This document shows, piece by piece, positions 1 to 8,399 of a DNA stretch of 64,000 bases. The notes under the pieces are model-generated. The model had not been told where the DNA came from. It made no database searches and was given only the letters and a program-made list of their open reading frames with translations. The translations under genes were made by a program, and so were the position numbers. The stretch's first letter is position 1; each line of letters begins with the position of its first letter. This DNA is from Lacibacter sp. H407 (GTDB lineage Bacteria; Bacteroidota; Bacteroidia; Chitinophagales; Chitinophagaceae). The DNA lies in NCBI RefSeq assembly GCF_037892605.1, contig NZ_JBBKTU010000001.1:186001-250000 (forward strand). The letters are read 5' to 3'.

Positions 1-838
1 CGACTACATTCTGTTTATACCGAAAGGAACTCCTGTAAACAAAAAATTATACCTGCTCGTTGAACCGAATAACACAGGCAAGATAACAGACAGCATCGAA
101 ATTCATAAACAATATGCGATTGATCTGGCTTCAGTAAGTTCAGTTGGTAACAATATTTCAACAGAACTTAAACTCCCTTTGCTTGTTCCGATTTTCCCCC
201 GGCCTGCATCGAAACCGCTTGTGTATACACATGCGTTGGACAGAGATGTAATGCTGGAGAAAACACCTGAACTCAAACGACTTGATTTACAATTACTGCA
301 AATGATCAAGGATGCCCGAAGCATATTAACCGGTTTAAATATCCTTACAGATCCGAAAATTTTTATGAGTGGATTTTCAGCGTCGGCTACATTTACAAAC
401 CGTTTTTCGTTTCTGCATCCTGAAAAAATAAAAGCCTTAGCCATTGGAGGGTTCAATGGAAAACTTATGCTTCCTCAAACCGAATTAAATGGAATAAAAC
501 TCAACTACCCCGTTGGAACAAACGATTTCTTTGAATTATACGGACAAACATTTGATATTGAAAAATACAGATCCATTCCACAATACATTTATATGGGAAA
601 ACTGGATGATAATGATGCAGTTCAGTTTGATGATGCCTATAACTTTACTGAACGCAAACTGATCAACGAAAATATCGGGAGATATGTGCAGGACAGGTAT
701 CTTGCATGTCAGAGAATTTACCTGCAGAATAAAATCAGCCCCGTCTTTAAAACCTATGATGATGTTGGACACTGGACTACATCAAACATGAACCTCGACG
801 TTATAAAATTTTTCTTGCGTCAAATGCAGGAGAAATAG
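1..838 (+). CDS. alpha/beta-hydrolase-fold protein, 5' end outside the window
   Basis: The reading frame is open from base 2 to the TAG at 836-838, so the N-terminus lies off the left edge; an in-frame TTG at 179 is internal to this frame. The motif GFSAS (Ser codon at 377) fits a nucleophile elbow, followed by the usual helix and the strand ending ALAIGG. A C-terminal DDVGHW motif (His codon at 770) fits the catalytic histidine. A long insertion between them carries the acidic segment YMGKLDDNDAV, which could supply the acid residue. The family is that of secreted esterase/depolymerase-like hydrolases, but the substrate cannot be told. No signal peptide can be judged because the start is missing. 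Confidence 0.65.
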   Translation, partial: DYILFIPKGTPVNKKLYLLVEPNNTGKITDSIEIHKQYAIDLASVSSVGNNISTELKLPLLVPIFPRPASKPLVYTHALDRDVMLEKTPELKRLDLQLLQMIKDARSILTGLNILTDPKIFMSGFSASATFTNRFSFLHPEKIKALAIGGFNGKLMLPQTELNGIKLNYPVGTNDFFELYGQTFDIEKYRSIPQYIYMGKLDDNDAVQFDDAYNFTERKLINENIGRYVQDRYLACQRIYLQNKISPVFKTYDDVGHWTTSNMNLDVIKFFLRQMQEK

Positions 839-869
839 AACTACGTTCATTCGAAAGGCTCACCACTTA

Positions 870-1085
870 TCAGCTTGCTTTCTTCTTATCCAATGCTACC
901 AATGCAACGCCGGCAACGAGTGCAATCACACCTGCATAAGTTGGCCACGCTACTGTTTTCTTTTCTTTTGCATTGATCTCGATCGGACCAATGTCTACTA
1001 CCTTTTTCTCCTGTGTAAAACTAAACCCTTTCATTACCAGCATTAATATGCCGGCTGCGATCAGAACAATTCCAATAATCTTCAT
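870..1085 (-). CDS. small two-helix membrane protein
   Basis: A 71-residue protein starting at the ATG at 1085-1083. The frame stays open further upstream, but the extra residues look non-coding and the ATG is directly followed by a hydrophobic helix (KIIGIVLIAAGILMLVMKG). A charged middle segment (about residues 20-42) precedes a second helix (TYAGVIALVAGVALVAL) and a KKKAS tail. Such small proteins are common in Bacteroidota genomes; no function is known to me. It is convergent with the hydrolase gene. Confidence 0.6.
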   Translation of the reverse strand: MKIIGIVLIAAGILMLVMKGFSFTQEKKVVDIGPIEINAKEKKTVAWPTYAGVIALVAGVALVALDKKKAS

Positions 1086-1285
1086 GGCTTTTGGTTTAGT
1101 AACAGATAAGCCAATTATAATGCCACAAACTGAAAAGCGGTTGCGGTTAATCAGCTCCCTGCAAATCGTTTCGTAATCAGCCACTGTTATTGTCGCATTT
1201 ACACAGCAGGTTCAACCTGTTTATTCACGAAATTTGTTTGGCCGTCTTTGTTATGCGGCAGACATCTTATTCAAGCAGTTTTACG

Positions 1286-1443
1286 ATGAGAATAATAATT
1301 GTTTTATCAATGATCACATTGGATGGAGTGATGCAGGCATCCGTTTATTTGACCAGATCGGGATCCATCAAATTGAATTAAAGAAAACAAACGTAATTTA
1401 TACGGCCGGCGCTACTCATATTCAATACGAAATAGCAAAATAA
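1286..1443 (+). pseudogene. remnant of a dihydrofolate-reductase-like (RibD C-terminal family) gene
   Basis: The ATG at 1286 opens a frame reading MRIIIVLSMITLDGVMQA, the typical N-terminus of the small RibD-C/DHFR-like reductases. In the next frame the same DNA continues with RLFDQIGIHQIELKK and TAGATHIQYEIAK, ending at TAA 1441-1443, which resembles the C-terminus of the same family. The roughly 110-130 residues normally in between are absent and the two ends are out of frame. I read this as an internal deletion leaving both termini. The assignment rests on recognising the family ends, not on an alignment. Confidence 0.55.
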
Positions 1444-1497
1444 GTGCAGGCTCACATTGCATCATCAGCATAGTAACAAACTCCTAAACATCACAAC

Positions 1498-1878
1498 ATG
1501 ACAGAAGAACAACTCATCGCAGAATTTCAACTGATCGAAGACAACTTCAACAGAGCTGTAATTTCCAACAGTGTTGCTGAGATCAAAAAATGCATTACAG
1601 CCGATTGGGTACTTGTAGACAGCGGGGGTGGTATTATTCCGCAGGAAGGATTTTTCCATGTACTTGAAAAGGGATTACTTTCTCATTCCAGCATGACGAA
1701 AGAAATTCTACGTGTGAAAGTATATGGCGATATTGCCTTGGTAACCGGCCGTGGACAAAATACAGGTACATGGCAAGGGCAACCAATGGAAGCCGACGAA
1801 TGGATCACGGATGTTTATAAGAAAGAACATGATCATTGGCTTTGCGTGTTAACACATTTGACACCGGTGAAAAAATAA
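1498..1878 (+). CDS. NTF2-like / DUF4440 (SnoaL-like) family protein
   Basis: A 126-residue cytoplasmic protein with no signal peptide. The pattern is that of the NTF2-like fold: an N-terminal helix with a D-N-F-N-R-A segment, the strand ADWVLVDSGGGII, then beta strands DIALVTGRGQNTGTW and EWITDVYKKEHDHWLCVLTHLTPV. In DUF4440 proteins this cone-shaped fold binds small ligands or dimerises; some members are enzymes and most are uncharacterised. It stands alone, downstream of the reductase remnant. Confidence 0.75.
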   Translation: MTEEQLIAEFQLIEDNFNRAVISNSVAEIKKCITADWVLVDSGGGIIPQEGFFHVLEKGLLSHSSMTKEILRVKVYGDIALVTGRGQNTGTWQGQPMEADEWITDVYKKEHDHWLCVLTHLTPVKK

Positions 1879-2177
1879 GCTGCTGAAAGCTATTCGTGCA
1901 AGTATGCATCCAACAGTTCATTCGATTTGTAACTGAAAAAACTAAATTGTGCAGCGCAACGTCCTGCCCTATCTTTTGTAGAGGATATTTACTTTGTGCA
2001 AGCAGACACATTGCTGAAAATACGTGGCTCTTTGTGTGCATACTAATCCATCAAATCACAGTTTCCGGGGTTTTACAAAGTTTTTACCTATCCTTTACAT
2101 CTCTTTACTATAAAAAATCTGCAGGCTGATTGACAACCGATAGCTTTAGGTTCTTGTTTCACCAAATCATCATCGTC
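1879..2177. other. intergenic stretch, no gene recognised
   Basis: About 300 bases between the NTF2-like gene and the Asp-box gene. Short frames exist on both strands but none resembles a protein. No exact TAnnTTTG promoter element was found. Confidence 0.4.
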
Positions 2178-3218
2178 ATGAAAATTTACCGTCTTGCTTT
2201 TTTGTTGTGTATCCCGATTATTGCGGGGCTTCTTTTTGCATTCGCCGTTGCATTCCCTATTACTGATAGTAAGCAAAAAACGGGGGCTGCAAACATTGTT
2301 TTTAAATCTACCGATGGCGGACAAACATGGCAGGATATCAGCAAAGGGCTGCCGGAACATTTGCAGGAAGATGGTGTGCGGGGAGATAGCATCTTTGCAA
2401 ATGACAAAGGGCTGTTTGTAAGGGTTGGAAACCAACTCTATCACAGTACAGCAAATGCTACAGCTACTCTTTGGACTAAAGAGAATTTCTCTGGCCAACA
2501 GAACAGCATTGCACCCGGTAAGAGCGGGATATTTACCTTCAAATACTGGGGTATAAATCTGAAAAATTCAAACGGAACGAGTGTATGGTCGCCGATATTC
2601 GAACATTTTCATGAGCCACGAATACGCAGCGCTTTTGAAACTGCCGGAGGTGCTATTTTCATTGGCACCGACAGGGGCTTTTTTAAAACTACTAATAGCG
2701 GAAAAACCTGGAAACAAGTGCATGACGGACGCCTCGTAGGGCATTTGGCAGAAAGGGATGGCGTACTGCTGGCGATCAGTAATCGAAGGATCATCAGATC
2801 TACTGATGATGGCGAAAACTGGGAGTTTGTGACCAGTGAAGGTGCTGAAGTTTTCGATGTAAAGCGGGTCAACCGTGGATTCGCTGCTTTGACTCCCACT
2901 TCAGCAAATAGAAGAGGGGTAAGTACATCCTACGACGGCGGTAAAACCTGGCAACACGGTGATGCCGGGCGTCAGGACAAAGATGTCATTGATTCAATAT
3001 TTCGGACCTGGAATGATCGCCCCCGTGTGCAAGCCTTTCAAACTTCAATTAGCCAGGTTGGTGAAAACTTTTTTTGTACTCATCCTGACGGCATTTTCAA
3101 ATCATCCGACAAAGGAAAAACATGGACATTATTACTTCCTTCTGTAAAAGGTAAGGTCTTCAATTTATTTGGTTCAGGGAACGTGATCTATGCCATACGC
3201 AGCAAGGGTGGATGTTAA
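2178..3218 (+). CDS. secreted Asp-box (BNR/sortilin-like) beta-propeller protein
   Basis: I start it at the ATG at 2178, which directly precedes a signal-peptide/anchor helix (about residues 5-25); an in-frame TTG at 2130 would add an unlikely hydrophilic extension. The 346-residue protein carries Asp-box motifs at fairly even spacing: STDGGQTWQ, TTNSGKTWK, STDDGENWE, SYDGGKTWQ and SSDKGKTWT. These mark blades of sialidase/photosystem-stability-factor-type propellers. Sialidase active-site arginines are not obvious, so a binding or structural role on the cell surface is more likely than catalysis. Asp-box proteins of this sort are common and mostly uncharacterised in Bacteroidota. Confidence 0.75.
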   Translation: MKIYRLAFLLCIPIIAGLLFAFAVAFPITDSKQKTGAANIVFKSTDGGQTWQDISKGLPEHLQEDGVRGDSIFANDKGLFVRVGNQLYHSTANATATLWTKENFSGQQNSIAPGKSGIFTFKYWGINLKNSNGTSVWSPIFEHFHEPRIRSAFETAGGAIFIGTDRGFFKTTNSGKTWKQVHDGRLVGHLAERDGVLLAISNRRIIRSTDDGENWEFVTSEGAEVFDVKRVNRGFAALTPTSANRRGVSTSYDGGKTWQHGDAGRQDKDVIDSIFRTWNDRPRVQAFQTSISQVGENFFCTHPDGIFKSSDKGKTWTLLLPSVKGKVFNLFGSGNVIYAIRSKGGC

Positions 3219-3222
3219 GGCA

Positions 3223-3259
3223 GGTGAGTCGTGAATGGTGAGTCGTGAGTGGTGAATGA
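3223..3259. repeat. GTGAGTCGTGA-type simple intergenic repeat
   Basis: Degenerate tandem units of the form GGTGAGTCGTGA(A/G)T occur directly after the stop of the Asp-box gene. Similar G(T/A)GAGT- or GAGCT-rich stretches recur between other genes in this window. Confidence 0.5.
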
Positions 3260-3398
3260 CCAATGCTTACTAGTTGAATTCTTCTCATTCCTCAACAACG
3301 CTTCCAAATAATAGTAATCGACATAAATGAGCGGAGCATCTTTTCCATATGCAGTATTGTAAGTAACATTCGTCACACAAGCATCTGCCTGCAATAAA

Positions 3399-3406
3399 TA
3401 TCTTTG
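3399..3406 (+). promoter_or_regulatory. -7 element TATCTTTG upstream of thioredoxin
   Basis: An exact match to the Bacteroidota -7 consensus TAnnTTTG, 15 bases before the thioredoxin ATG. No good -33 TTTG lies 19-20 bases upstream, so the promoter is only half supported. Confidence 0.4.
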
Positions 3407-3421
3407 CTGCAAATACAGCAC

Positions 3422-3802
3422 ATGGCAACCATCAAACTCAGCACACAGGATTTTAAAGACAAGGTGTTCAATTACGAAACAGAAAAAGAATGGAAGTACA
3501 AAGGCACCGTGCCGGCCATCATTGATTTTTATGCTGACTGGTGTGGCCCTTGTAAAATGGTAGCGCCTGTGTTGGAAGAATTAGCAACCGAATATGAAGG
3601 ACGCATTGTGATCTACAAAGTAGATACAGAAGCTGAAATGGAACTGGCCGGCGTGTTTGGCATCCAGAGTATACCAACCTTTTTATTTATTCCGGTTGAT
3701 GCAGATCCTATGATGCAACCCGGTGCATTTCCAAAGAAAGTATTTAAAGATATTATTGAAGATCATTTGCTGAATGCAACGAAGCAGATGAATGATCAGT
3801 GA
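3422..3802 (+). CDS. trxA: thioredoxin
   Basis: A 126-residue cytoplasmic thioredoxin with no signal peptide. The active site is WCGPCK (Trp40, Cys41, Cys44), preceded by the strand AIIDFYADW and followed by the cis-proline segment GIQSIPTFLF. It reduces disulfides of cytoplasmic proteins with electrons from thioredoxin reductase. The protein is slightly longer than E. coli thioredoxin, with an extra VDADPMMQPGAF loop between the last two strands, a variant seen in Bacteroidota. The ATG at 3422 is preferred over the in-frame CTG at 3404 because it gives the normal family start. It converges on the large histidine kinase. Confidence 0.9.
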   Translation: MATIKLSTQDFKDKVFNYETEKEWKYKGTVPAIIDFYADWCGPCKMVAPVLEELATEYEGRIVIYKVDTEAEMELAGVFGIQSIPTFLFIPVDADPMMQPGAFPKKVFKDIIEDHLLNATKQMNDQ

Positions 3803-3851
3803 TGAGTAATCAGTGATGAGTGAAATAATTCATCATTTACCACTCACTACT
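3795..3851. repeat. GTGATGAGT repeat with partial dyad between convergent genes
   Basis: Overlapping the thioredoxin 3' end is a run of units CAGTGATGAGT, followed by the roughly inverted TTCATCATTTACCACTCACT. RNA from either strand could fold, so this may end both convergent transcripts, though no clean T-tract follows. Confidence 0.4.
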
Positions 3852-3856
3852 AACTT

Positions 3857-6800
3857 TTAATCCAACAAAGGCAGTTCCACAAAAAAGGTGCTGCCTTTTT
3901 CCTGTTCGGTAGTGAACCAGATATCGCCTTTCATTTGTTCTACAATTCCTTTGCACATTGCAAGGCCTAATCCTGTTCCTGATGTTTTGGTCGTGAAGTT
4001 GGGATAGAAAATTTTATCCTGCAGTTCTGGCTTCACACCGCCGCCATTATCTTCAATACGAATCAATACATTTTCATTTCCCCGTTCAATAAACAGTTGC
4101 ACATGCGCATCTGTACCGGCAGGTACAGCTTCGATTGCATTACGGATGAGGTTGGTGAACAAACGATTCAGTTGTGTTTTATCAGCCATTACAAACAGTT
4201 CGTCATCGGTGCTGGCAAATTCAATCAGTCCTTCTTCCTGCATGCTGAATAAGCCTACGACCGATTGAATGGATTCTACAACATTTACTTTCTGCAAACG
4301 TGGATTTCCAATATTGGCAAAGCTGGAAAAATCGGATGCAATGTTGGACAGATAATCAATTTGCTCAACCAATGTTTTTGCAACACTCTGCGAAATGGTT
4401 TTTGCATCGGCTGAGTTGGAATCAATTGCTTTTTGCAGGTATTGAATACTCAGCTTCATGGGTGTAAGCGGATTCTTGATCTCATGCGCCACCTGCCTTG
4501 CCATTTCACGCCATGCACCTTCACGCTCACTTCGTGCAAGTAAGCTGGCACTTTCTTCCAGTTGTTTCACCATTCGGTTGTATTCCTGTACGAGTTCACC
4601 AATTTCATCGTTACGGTTCCACACAATGGCTTCGTTGGTTTTACCCAACTTAATAGCTTTCATTTTTTCGCTGATGATGGTAAACGAATTAGTGATACGG
4701 CTCGTAACAAAAAAGGCGATCAATCCTGCAATTAAAAAGATAAATGCATTGAGGTTGATCAACGTAACAAGAAAGTTAGAGATCTCCTGCTTCAATTCAT
4801 TTTGTGATGTGAAATAAGGAATGTTGAGATAAGCATACGCCTGCCCTGCTTCATCACGCACCGGCACATAAATACTCATGTAAGAACGTTTGCCCACTTT
4901 TTCATCTTCAATAGTTTGCACCAGGTACTCTCTTGATAATTTATAGTATGCGAGTGGCTCTGTTTTTCTGCTGAGCAATCCCTTGTTGTAATAATATGGC
5001 TCCGATGACAACCGCAGGTTACCGGATGTATCATAAATATTAATATCAACCCCATGTATCTCCGAAATACGATTCACTTTTCCCTGCAATTCAGACGATG
5101 CAACATCATCATACACTTTCAATACATCATCAAAAACCGTTTGCCTGTCCAATGCCACTTCCACTTCTTTTTTCATAATGCCGATTGTTCTTGCCAATCG
5201 CTCTTTATTGATACGGCTATGCCGGTTAATAAAAAAGAAGATGGTGGATGCACCAATGATCAGAAATGAAAAAATACTGATACCGATAATAGTTGTATGC
5301 ACCTGTGTTCGAAAAGTGAATTGCCACTCTTTTCTCCAGTTCGATAAATTACCTCCCAGCTGTAAACCACGTTGCACCAGGCGAAACAACGACAACATCA
5401 ACAGGAATACACAAAACAAATACGCAAACAGCGTAATGGTTTCAAGTACGATATTCTGTGGTTTTACTACCACAACTGTTAAGCTCTTTGTTGCAGTAAA
5501 CCATAATTCAGAGTAACCGTCCCGTTGCTTCCGCTCCAATGACGGGCGATCGAGTTGTGCACCGTTTAAATGGATCGGAAACGGGTAATCGTTCACACTG
5601 CTGATGAGCTCACGGTTTTTATAAATGGCATACGCATACGAAGCTGCTGTCTCGTCTGTTTCATTTACCGACTTTGCAAACAGCTCCGGATAGAATTTTT
5701 CATCGTCGTAACGCTTCGGTCGTGAAAGAATAAATACATACCCGATCAATTCTTTTGTTTCACGGTCAATCACATCTTTCCGGGCGATATAATAAAACTT
5801 ATCAAACGATTCTTCATAATACTTCCAATCCCGGAATGAGGTTGGTTTACTTTGGAGGCGATGGACTGTATTAAGTGTATTGAACGATGTTGAATCGGTA
5901 TTGAACAACGATTGCTCCGTTACCGTATAGGTGTAGATCTCTGTTTCAAATTTATTGAGATAACCGCTGAAGTTTTCATTCACCAAACTGTCTTTCAAAA
6001 ACTGATTGCCACTGGCTGTAGCGAAACGATAAAAATTATCGTCCAGAAAATCGGATCTGAAATTCTGTAATGCAATGTTGAGCAGGTTTTCAATGGTGGG
6101 GTCGGTTTGCAAGCTCAATTTCTCGGCAATACGGATTCGCTGTTCCCATTCTTTTCTGCTGTTTTCGCTGATGAGTAAGGTGGTCAATGAAATGGAAAAG
6201 AAAAACAACCAGAAAATCGTTTTTCCATTCGATGGAAGAAAGCTCAACTGCATGCTTCTGTTGCTGAAAAATAAAGTGATCAGCAATAACCAGATGAGCA
6301 ACGACAAATGATACAGTACAATAGATGAATTGATCGTGAATGTGAGATACAGCAGCCCGGTGATGGTTAATGCCAGTAACTGAATTTTTAATTTACTACG
6401 GCTGTATTGTTTGAAAAAGATAAACAGCCAGTCGATCAGTAAAAAATAATTTAGCGCCAGTGAACCAAGTACAAAGAATCCTGCAAAACTAAATACCGTT
6501 AAACTGAAGAAGTTGGTTACACTAAATGATATTGCCGAATCAGCAACCAGACTCCGAACTATATTTCCAAACAAGATGGTCAAAAAGAAAATCAGGATGG
6601 AGGTAATTACCAATCCTGTTTTTTCATCGATGCGAACCGGTAATAACACGGCCTTCTTCCCATTCCTTCGGATGAATAATAAGATCCATAACAGCAGGAA
6701 CGAATTTATAAACAGATCGCCCAGCGATTTTAAAACATAGTTGGAACCGTACACAGAAGGATCGAACAATTCAAATTGCCGCAGGTTGAGTGGTATCGGC

Positions 6801-7669
6801 AAATAATAACTGGTCACCCGCAGCAATACAATTACCATTACAAGAAATAATAACCCTTCGTTAAATGATCTTGCTTCAGCAATACCCGTTGCTGCCTTGT
6901 GCAACAGCAACAGAAAACAAAACATAGCAAGTAATCGCAAAATGATGGTAATGCGATTGAGTGGCTGGGGCAAATTGGTTTGTGCTTTCAACCAAAAAAG
7001 TCCGGTGCCATCTGTACTATTGATCTGCAAGGGCGATTTCTGTACATCACTGAGTGTATAATATTTTTCAATTCCGTCGAGATAAGTAAAGCCGTTACTG
7101 AGATAACTGGTCGTTAAAAAATAATTCCACTTCACCGGAATCAATGCCATGGCATAGCAAGTAGTACCATTCCGCAGTTTGATCTCCTTTTTATAAACCG
7201 TGTAGTAGCCGTTGATCAACTGTTCAAACCAAATACCATCGGCCCGCTGCCACAATTCAATATTGGGCAAAATGGTTTGTGTGTTCCAGAAACGTGTTTG
7301 AAAACCATCATTCCCTGTTGAAGCAATAAAAATGAAATAATCTTTATCCAGTAATTCCAGATAATCCTCCCGTTCAACTGTACCGTTTTCGAGTTTGGTT
7401 AACAAAGCAGTATCAGTAAGCAGTTTTTCAAACTCACGCTCACGACTGTTGATAGCACTCTGCAATGCTTTTTTTACCTGTGCCGGTGCAGACGTATACG
7501 ACCAGTAATATTGAAACAGATAAGAGAATGTAAGCAACCAACCTGCTAAAATAAGCAGGTAGCCATTTTTGTAAACAAAGCGGCGGATGGTTGAAATGTG
7601 GTTCAAGATATTATTGTGCTTCCCTGTTTTTTTGTTTGATGCGGTTCCAGATGCTGTCCATTTCCTCAA
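3857..7669 (-). CDS. very large NtrY-like membrane sensor histidine kinase
   Basis: A 1270-residue inner-membrane kinase. The N-terminal three quarters hold one helix at about residue 38-55, an extracytoplasmic region, a cluster of helices (about 240-500), a second large extracytoplasmic region and further helices. A last helix and HAMP domain (about 965-1040) lead into the H-box HEIKNPLTPM (His1062). The N-box is LTNLIRNAIEAV and the G-boxes are IEDNGGGV and TSGTGLGLAM. In NtrY-type kinases ATP phosphorylates the histidine and then a response regulator, but none is encoded nearby. The first 59 bases overlap the end of mazG; an in-frame TTG at 7606, just past the mazG stop, would avoid this and still keep the first helix. 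The input signal is unknown. Confidence 0.88.
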   Translation of the reverse strand: MRKWTASGTASNKKTGKHNNILNHISTIRRFVYKNGYLLILAGWLLTFSYLFQYYWSYTSAPAQVKKALQSAINSREREFEKLLTDTALLTKLENGTVEREDYLELLDKDYFIFIASTGNDGFQTRFWNTQTILPNIELWQRADGIWFEQLINGYYTVYKKEIKLRNGTTCYAMALIPVKWNYFLTTSYLSNGFTYLDGIEKYYTLSDVQKSPLQINSTDGTGLFWLKAQTNLPQPLNRITIILRLLAMFCFLLLLHKAATGIAEARSFNEGLLFLVMVIVLLRVTSYYLPIPLNLRQFELFDPSVYGSNYVLKSLGDLFINSFLLLWILLFIRRNGKKAVLLPVRIDEKTGLVITSILIFFLTILFGNIVRSLVADSAISFSVTNFFSLTVFSFAGFFVLGSLALNYFLLIDWLFIFFKQYSRSKLKIQLLALTITGLLYLTFTINSSIVLYHLSLLIWLLLITLFFSNRSMQLSFLPSNGKTIFWLFFFSISLTTLLISENSRKEWEQRIRIAEKLSLQTDPTIENLLNIALQNFRSDFLDDNFYRFATASGNQFLKDSLVNENFSGYLNKFETEIYTYTVTEQSLFNTDSTSFNTLNTVHRLQSKPTSFRDWKYYEESFDKFYYIARKDVIDRETKELIGYVFILSRPKRYDDEKFYPELFAKSVNETDETAASYAYAIYKNRELISSVNDYPFPIHLNGAQLDRPSLERKQRDGYSELWFTATKSLTVVVVKPQNIVLETITLFAYLFCVFLLMLSLFRLVQRGLQLGGNLSNWRKEWQFTFRTQVHTTIIGISIFSFLIIGASTIFFFINRHSRINKERLARTIGIMKKEVEVALDRQTVFDDVLKVYDDVASSELQGKVNRISEIHGVDINIYDTSGNLRLSSEPYYYNKGLLSRKTEPLAYYKLSREYLVQTIEDEKVGKRSYMSIYVPVRDEAGQAYAYLNIPYFTSQNELKQEISNFLVTLINLNAFIFLIAGLIAFFVTSRITNSFTIISEKMKAIKLGKTNEAIVWNRNDEIGELVQEYNRMVKQLEESASLLARSEREGAWREMARQVAHEIKNPLTPMKLSIQYLQKAIDSNSADAKTISQSVAKTLVEQIDYLSNIASDFSSFANIGNPRLQKVNVVESIQSVVGLFSMQEEGLIEFASTDDELFVMADKTQLNRLFTNLIRNAIEAVPAGTDAHVQLFIERGNENVLIRIEDNGGGVKPELQDKIFYPNFTTKTSGTGLGLAMCKGIVEQMKGDIWFTTEQEKGSTFFVELPLLD

Positions 7670-8396
7670 GGCTCATGTGTACCAGTTGTTTTCCTTCACT
7701 CATCGCTTCCTGCTCCATTTGTGTAAACCGCCGGATGAACTTCTGGTTGGTACGCTCCAGTGCATTGTCTGCATCAATCTGCAAAAACCGTGCATAATTT
7801 ACCAATGAAAAGAAAACATCACCCAGCTCATCTTCTATTTTATCGATCTCATTAGTTTGTATCACTTCTTTCAACTCGCTGATCTCTTCTTCAATTTTCT
7901 CAAACACTTGCTCTTTATTCTCCCACTCAAACCCAACCTGTTTTGCTTTTTCCTGGATGCGGATAGCCTTTACCATGGAGGGTAACCCTTTCGGCACACC
8001 ACTCAACACCGATGTTTTTCCTTCTTTCATTTTCAACTTTTCCCAATTCCGCTTTACATCTTCTTCATCCTCCACTTTTACATCGCCATAGATATGCGGA
8101 TGCCGTGCAATGAGTTTATCGCACACCCCATTGATCATTTCAGGGATGGTGAATTGCTCCTGTTCTGCTCCAATCTTAGAATAGAATACAATGTGCAGCA
8201 ACAGATCGCCCAATTCTTCTTTGATATCTTTCCAGTTATTGTCGGCAATGGCATCGGTCAACTCATAGGTTTCTTCAATGGTAAGTTGCCGGAGAGTATG
8301 AATGGTTTGCTTTTTATCCCACGGACATTGCTCCCGCAGTTCATCCATGATCTTTACCAATCGCAAAAACGATTCCTGCACCTGTTGTTCATTCAT
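7611..8396 (-). CDS. mazG: nucleoside triphosphate pyrophosphohydrolase MazG
   Basis: A 261-residue cytoplasmic enzyme hydrolysing NTPs or dNTPs to the monophosphate and pyrophosphate, cleaning the pool of non-canonical nucleotides. The N-terminal signature CPWDKKQTIHTLR is followed by the metal-binding helix EETYELTDAI and ELGDLLLHIVFYSKI. A second copy of the pattern (EEEISELKEVI, then ELGDVFFSLVNYARF) shows the tandem-domain architecture of full-length MazG. The ATG at 8396-8394 gives the family start. It lies 3 bases beyond the end of the DUF3667 gene upstream and overlaps the kinase start downstream, so co-transcription is likely. Confidence 0.93.
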   Translation of the reverse strand: MNEQQVQESFLRLVKIMDELREQCPWDKKQTIHTLRQLTIEETYELTDAIADNNWKDIKEELGDLLLHIVFYSKIGAEQEQFTIPEMINGVCDKLIARHPHIYGDVKVEDEEDVKRNWEKLKMKEGKTSVLSGVPKGLPSMVKAIRIQEKAKQVGFEWENKEQVFEKIEEEISELKEVIQTNEIDKIEDELGDVFFSLVNYARFLQIDADNALERTNQKFIRRFTQMEQEAMSEGKQLVHMSLEEMDSIWNRIKQKNREAQ

Positions 8397-8399
8397 ACA

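Noticed and set aside
2178-3218. Asp-box protein as a sialidase
   Set aside because: Asp-boxes alone do not define sialidases; the arginine triad and FRIP-type motif were not seen.
3223-3259. Possible CRISPR-like repeat array
   Set aside because: Units are short, degenerate and directly adjacent without spacers; no cas gene is present anywhere in the window.
3215-3421. 68-residue minus-strand frame before thioredoxin
   Set aside because: It covers the simple repeat and the thioredoxin promoter element; composition is repeat-derived.
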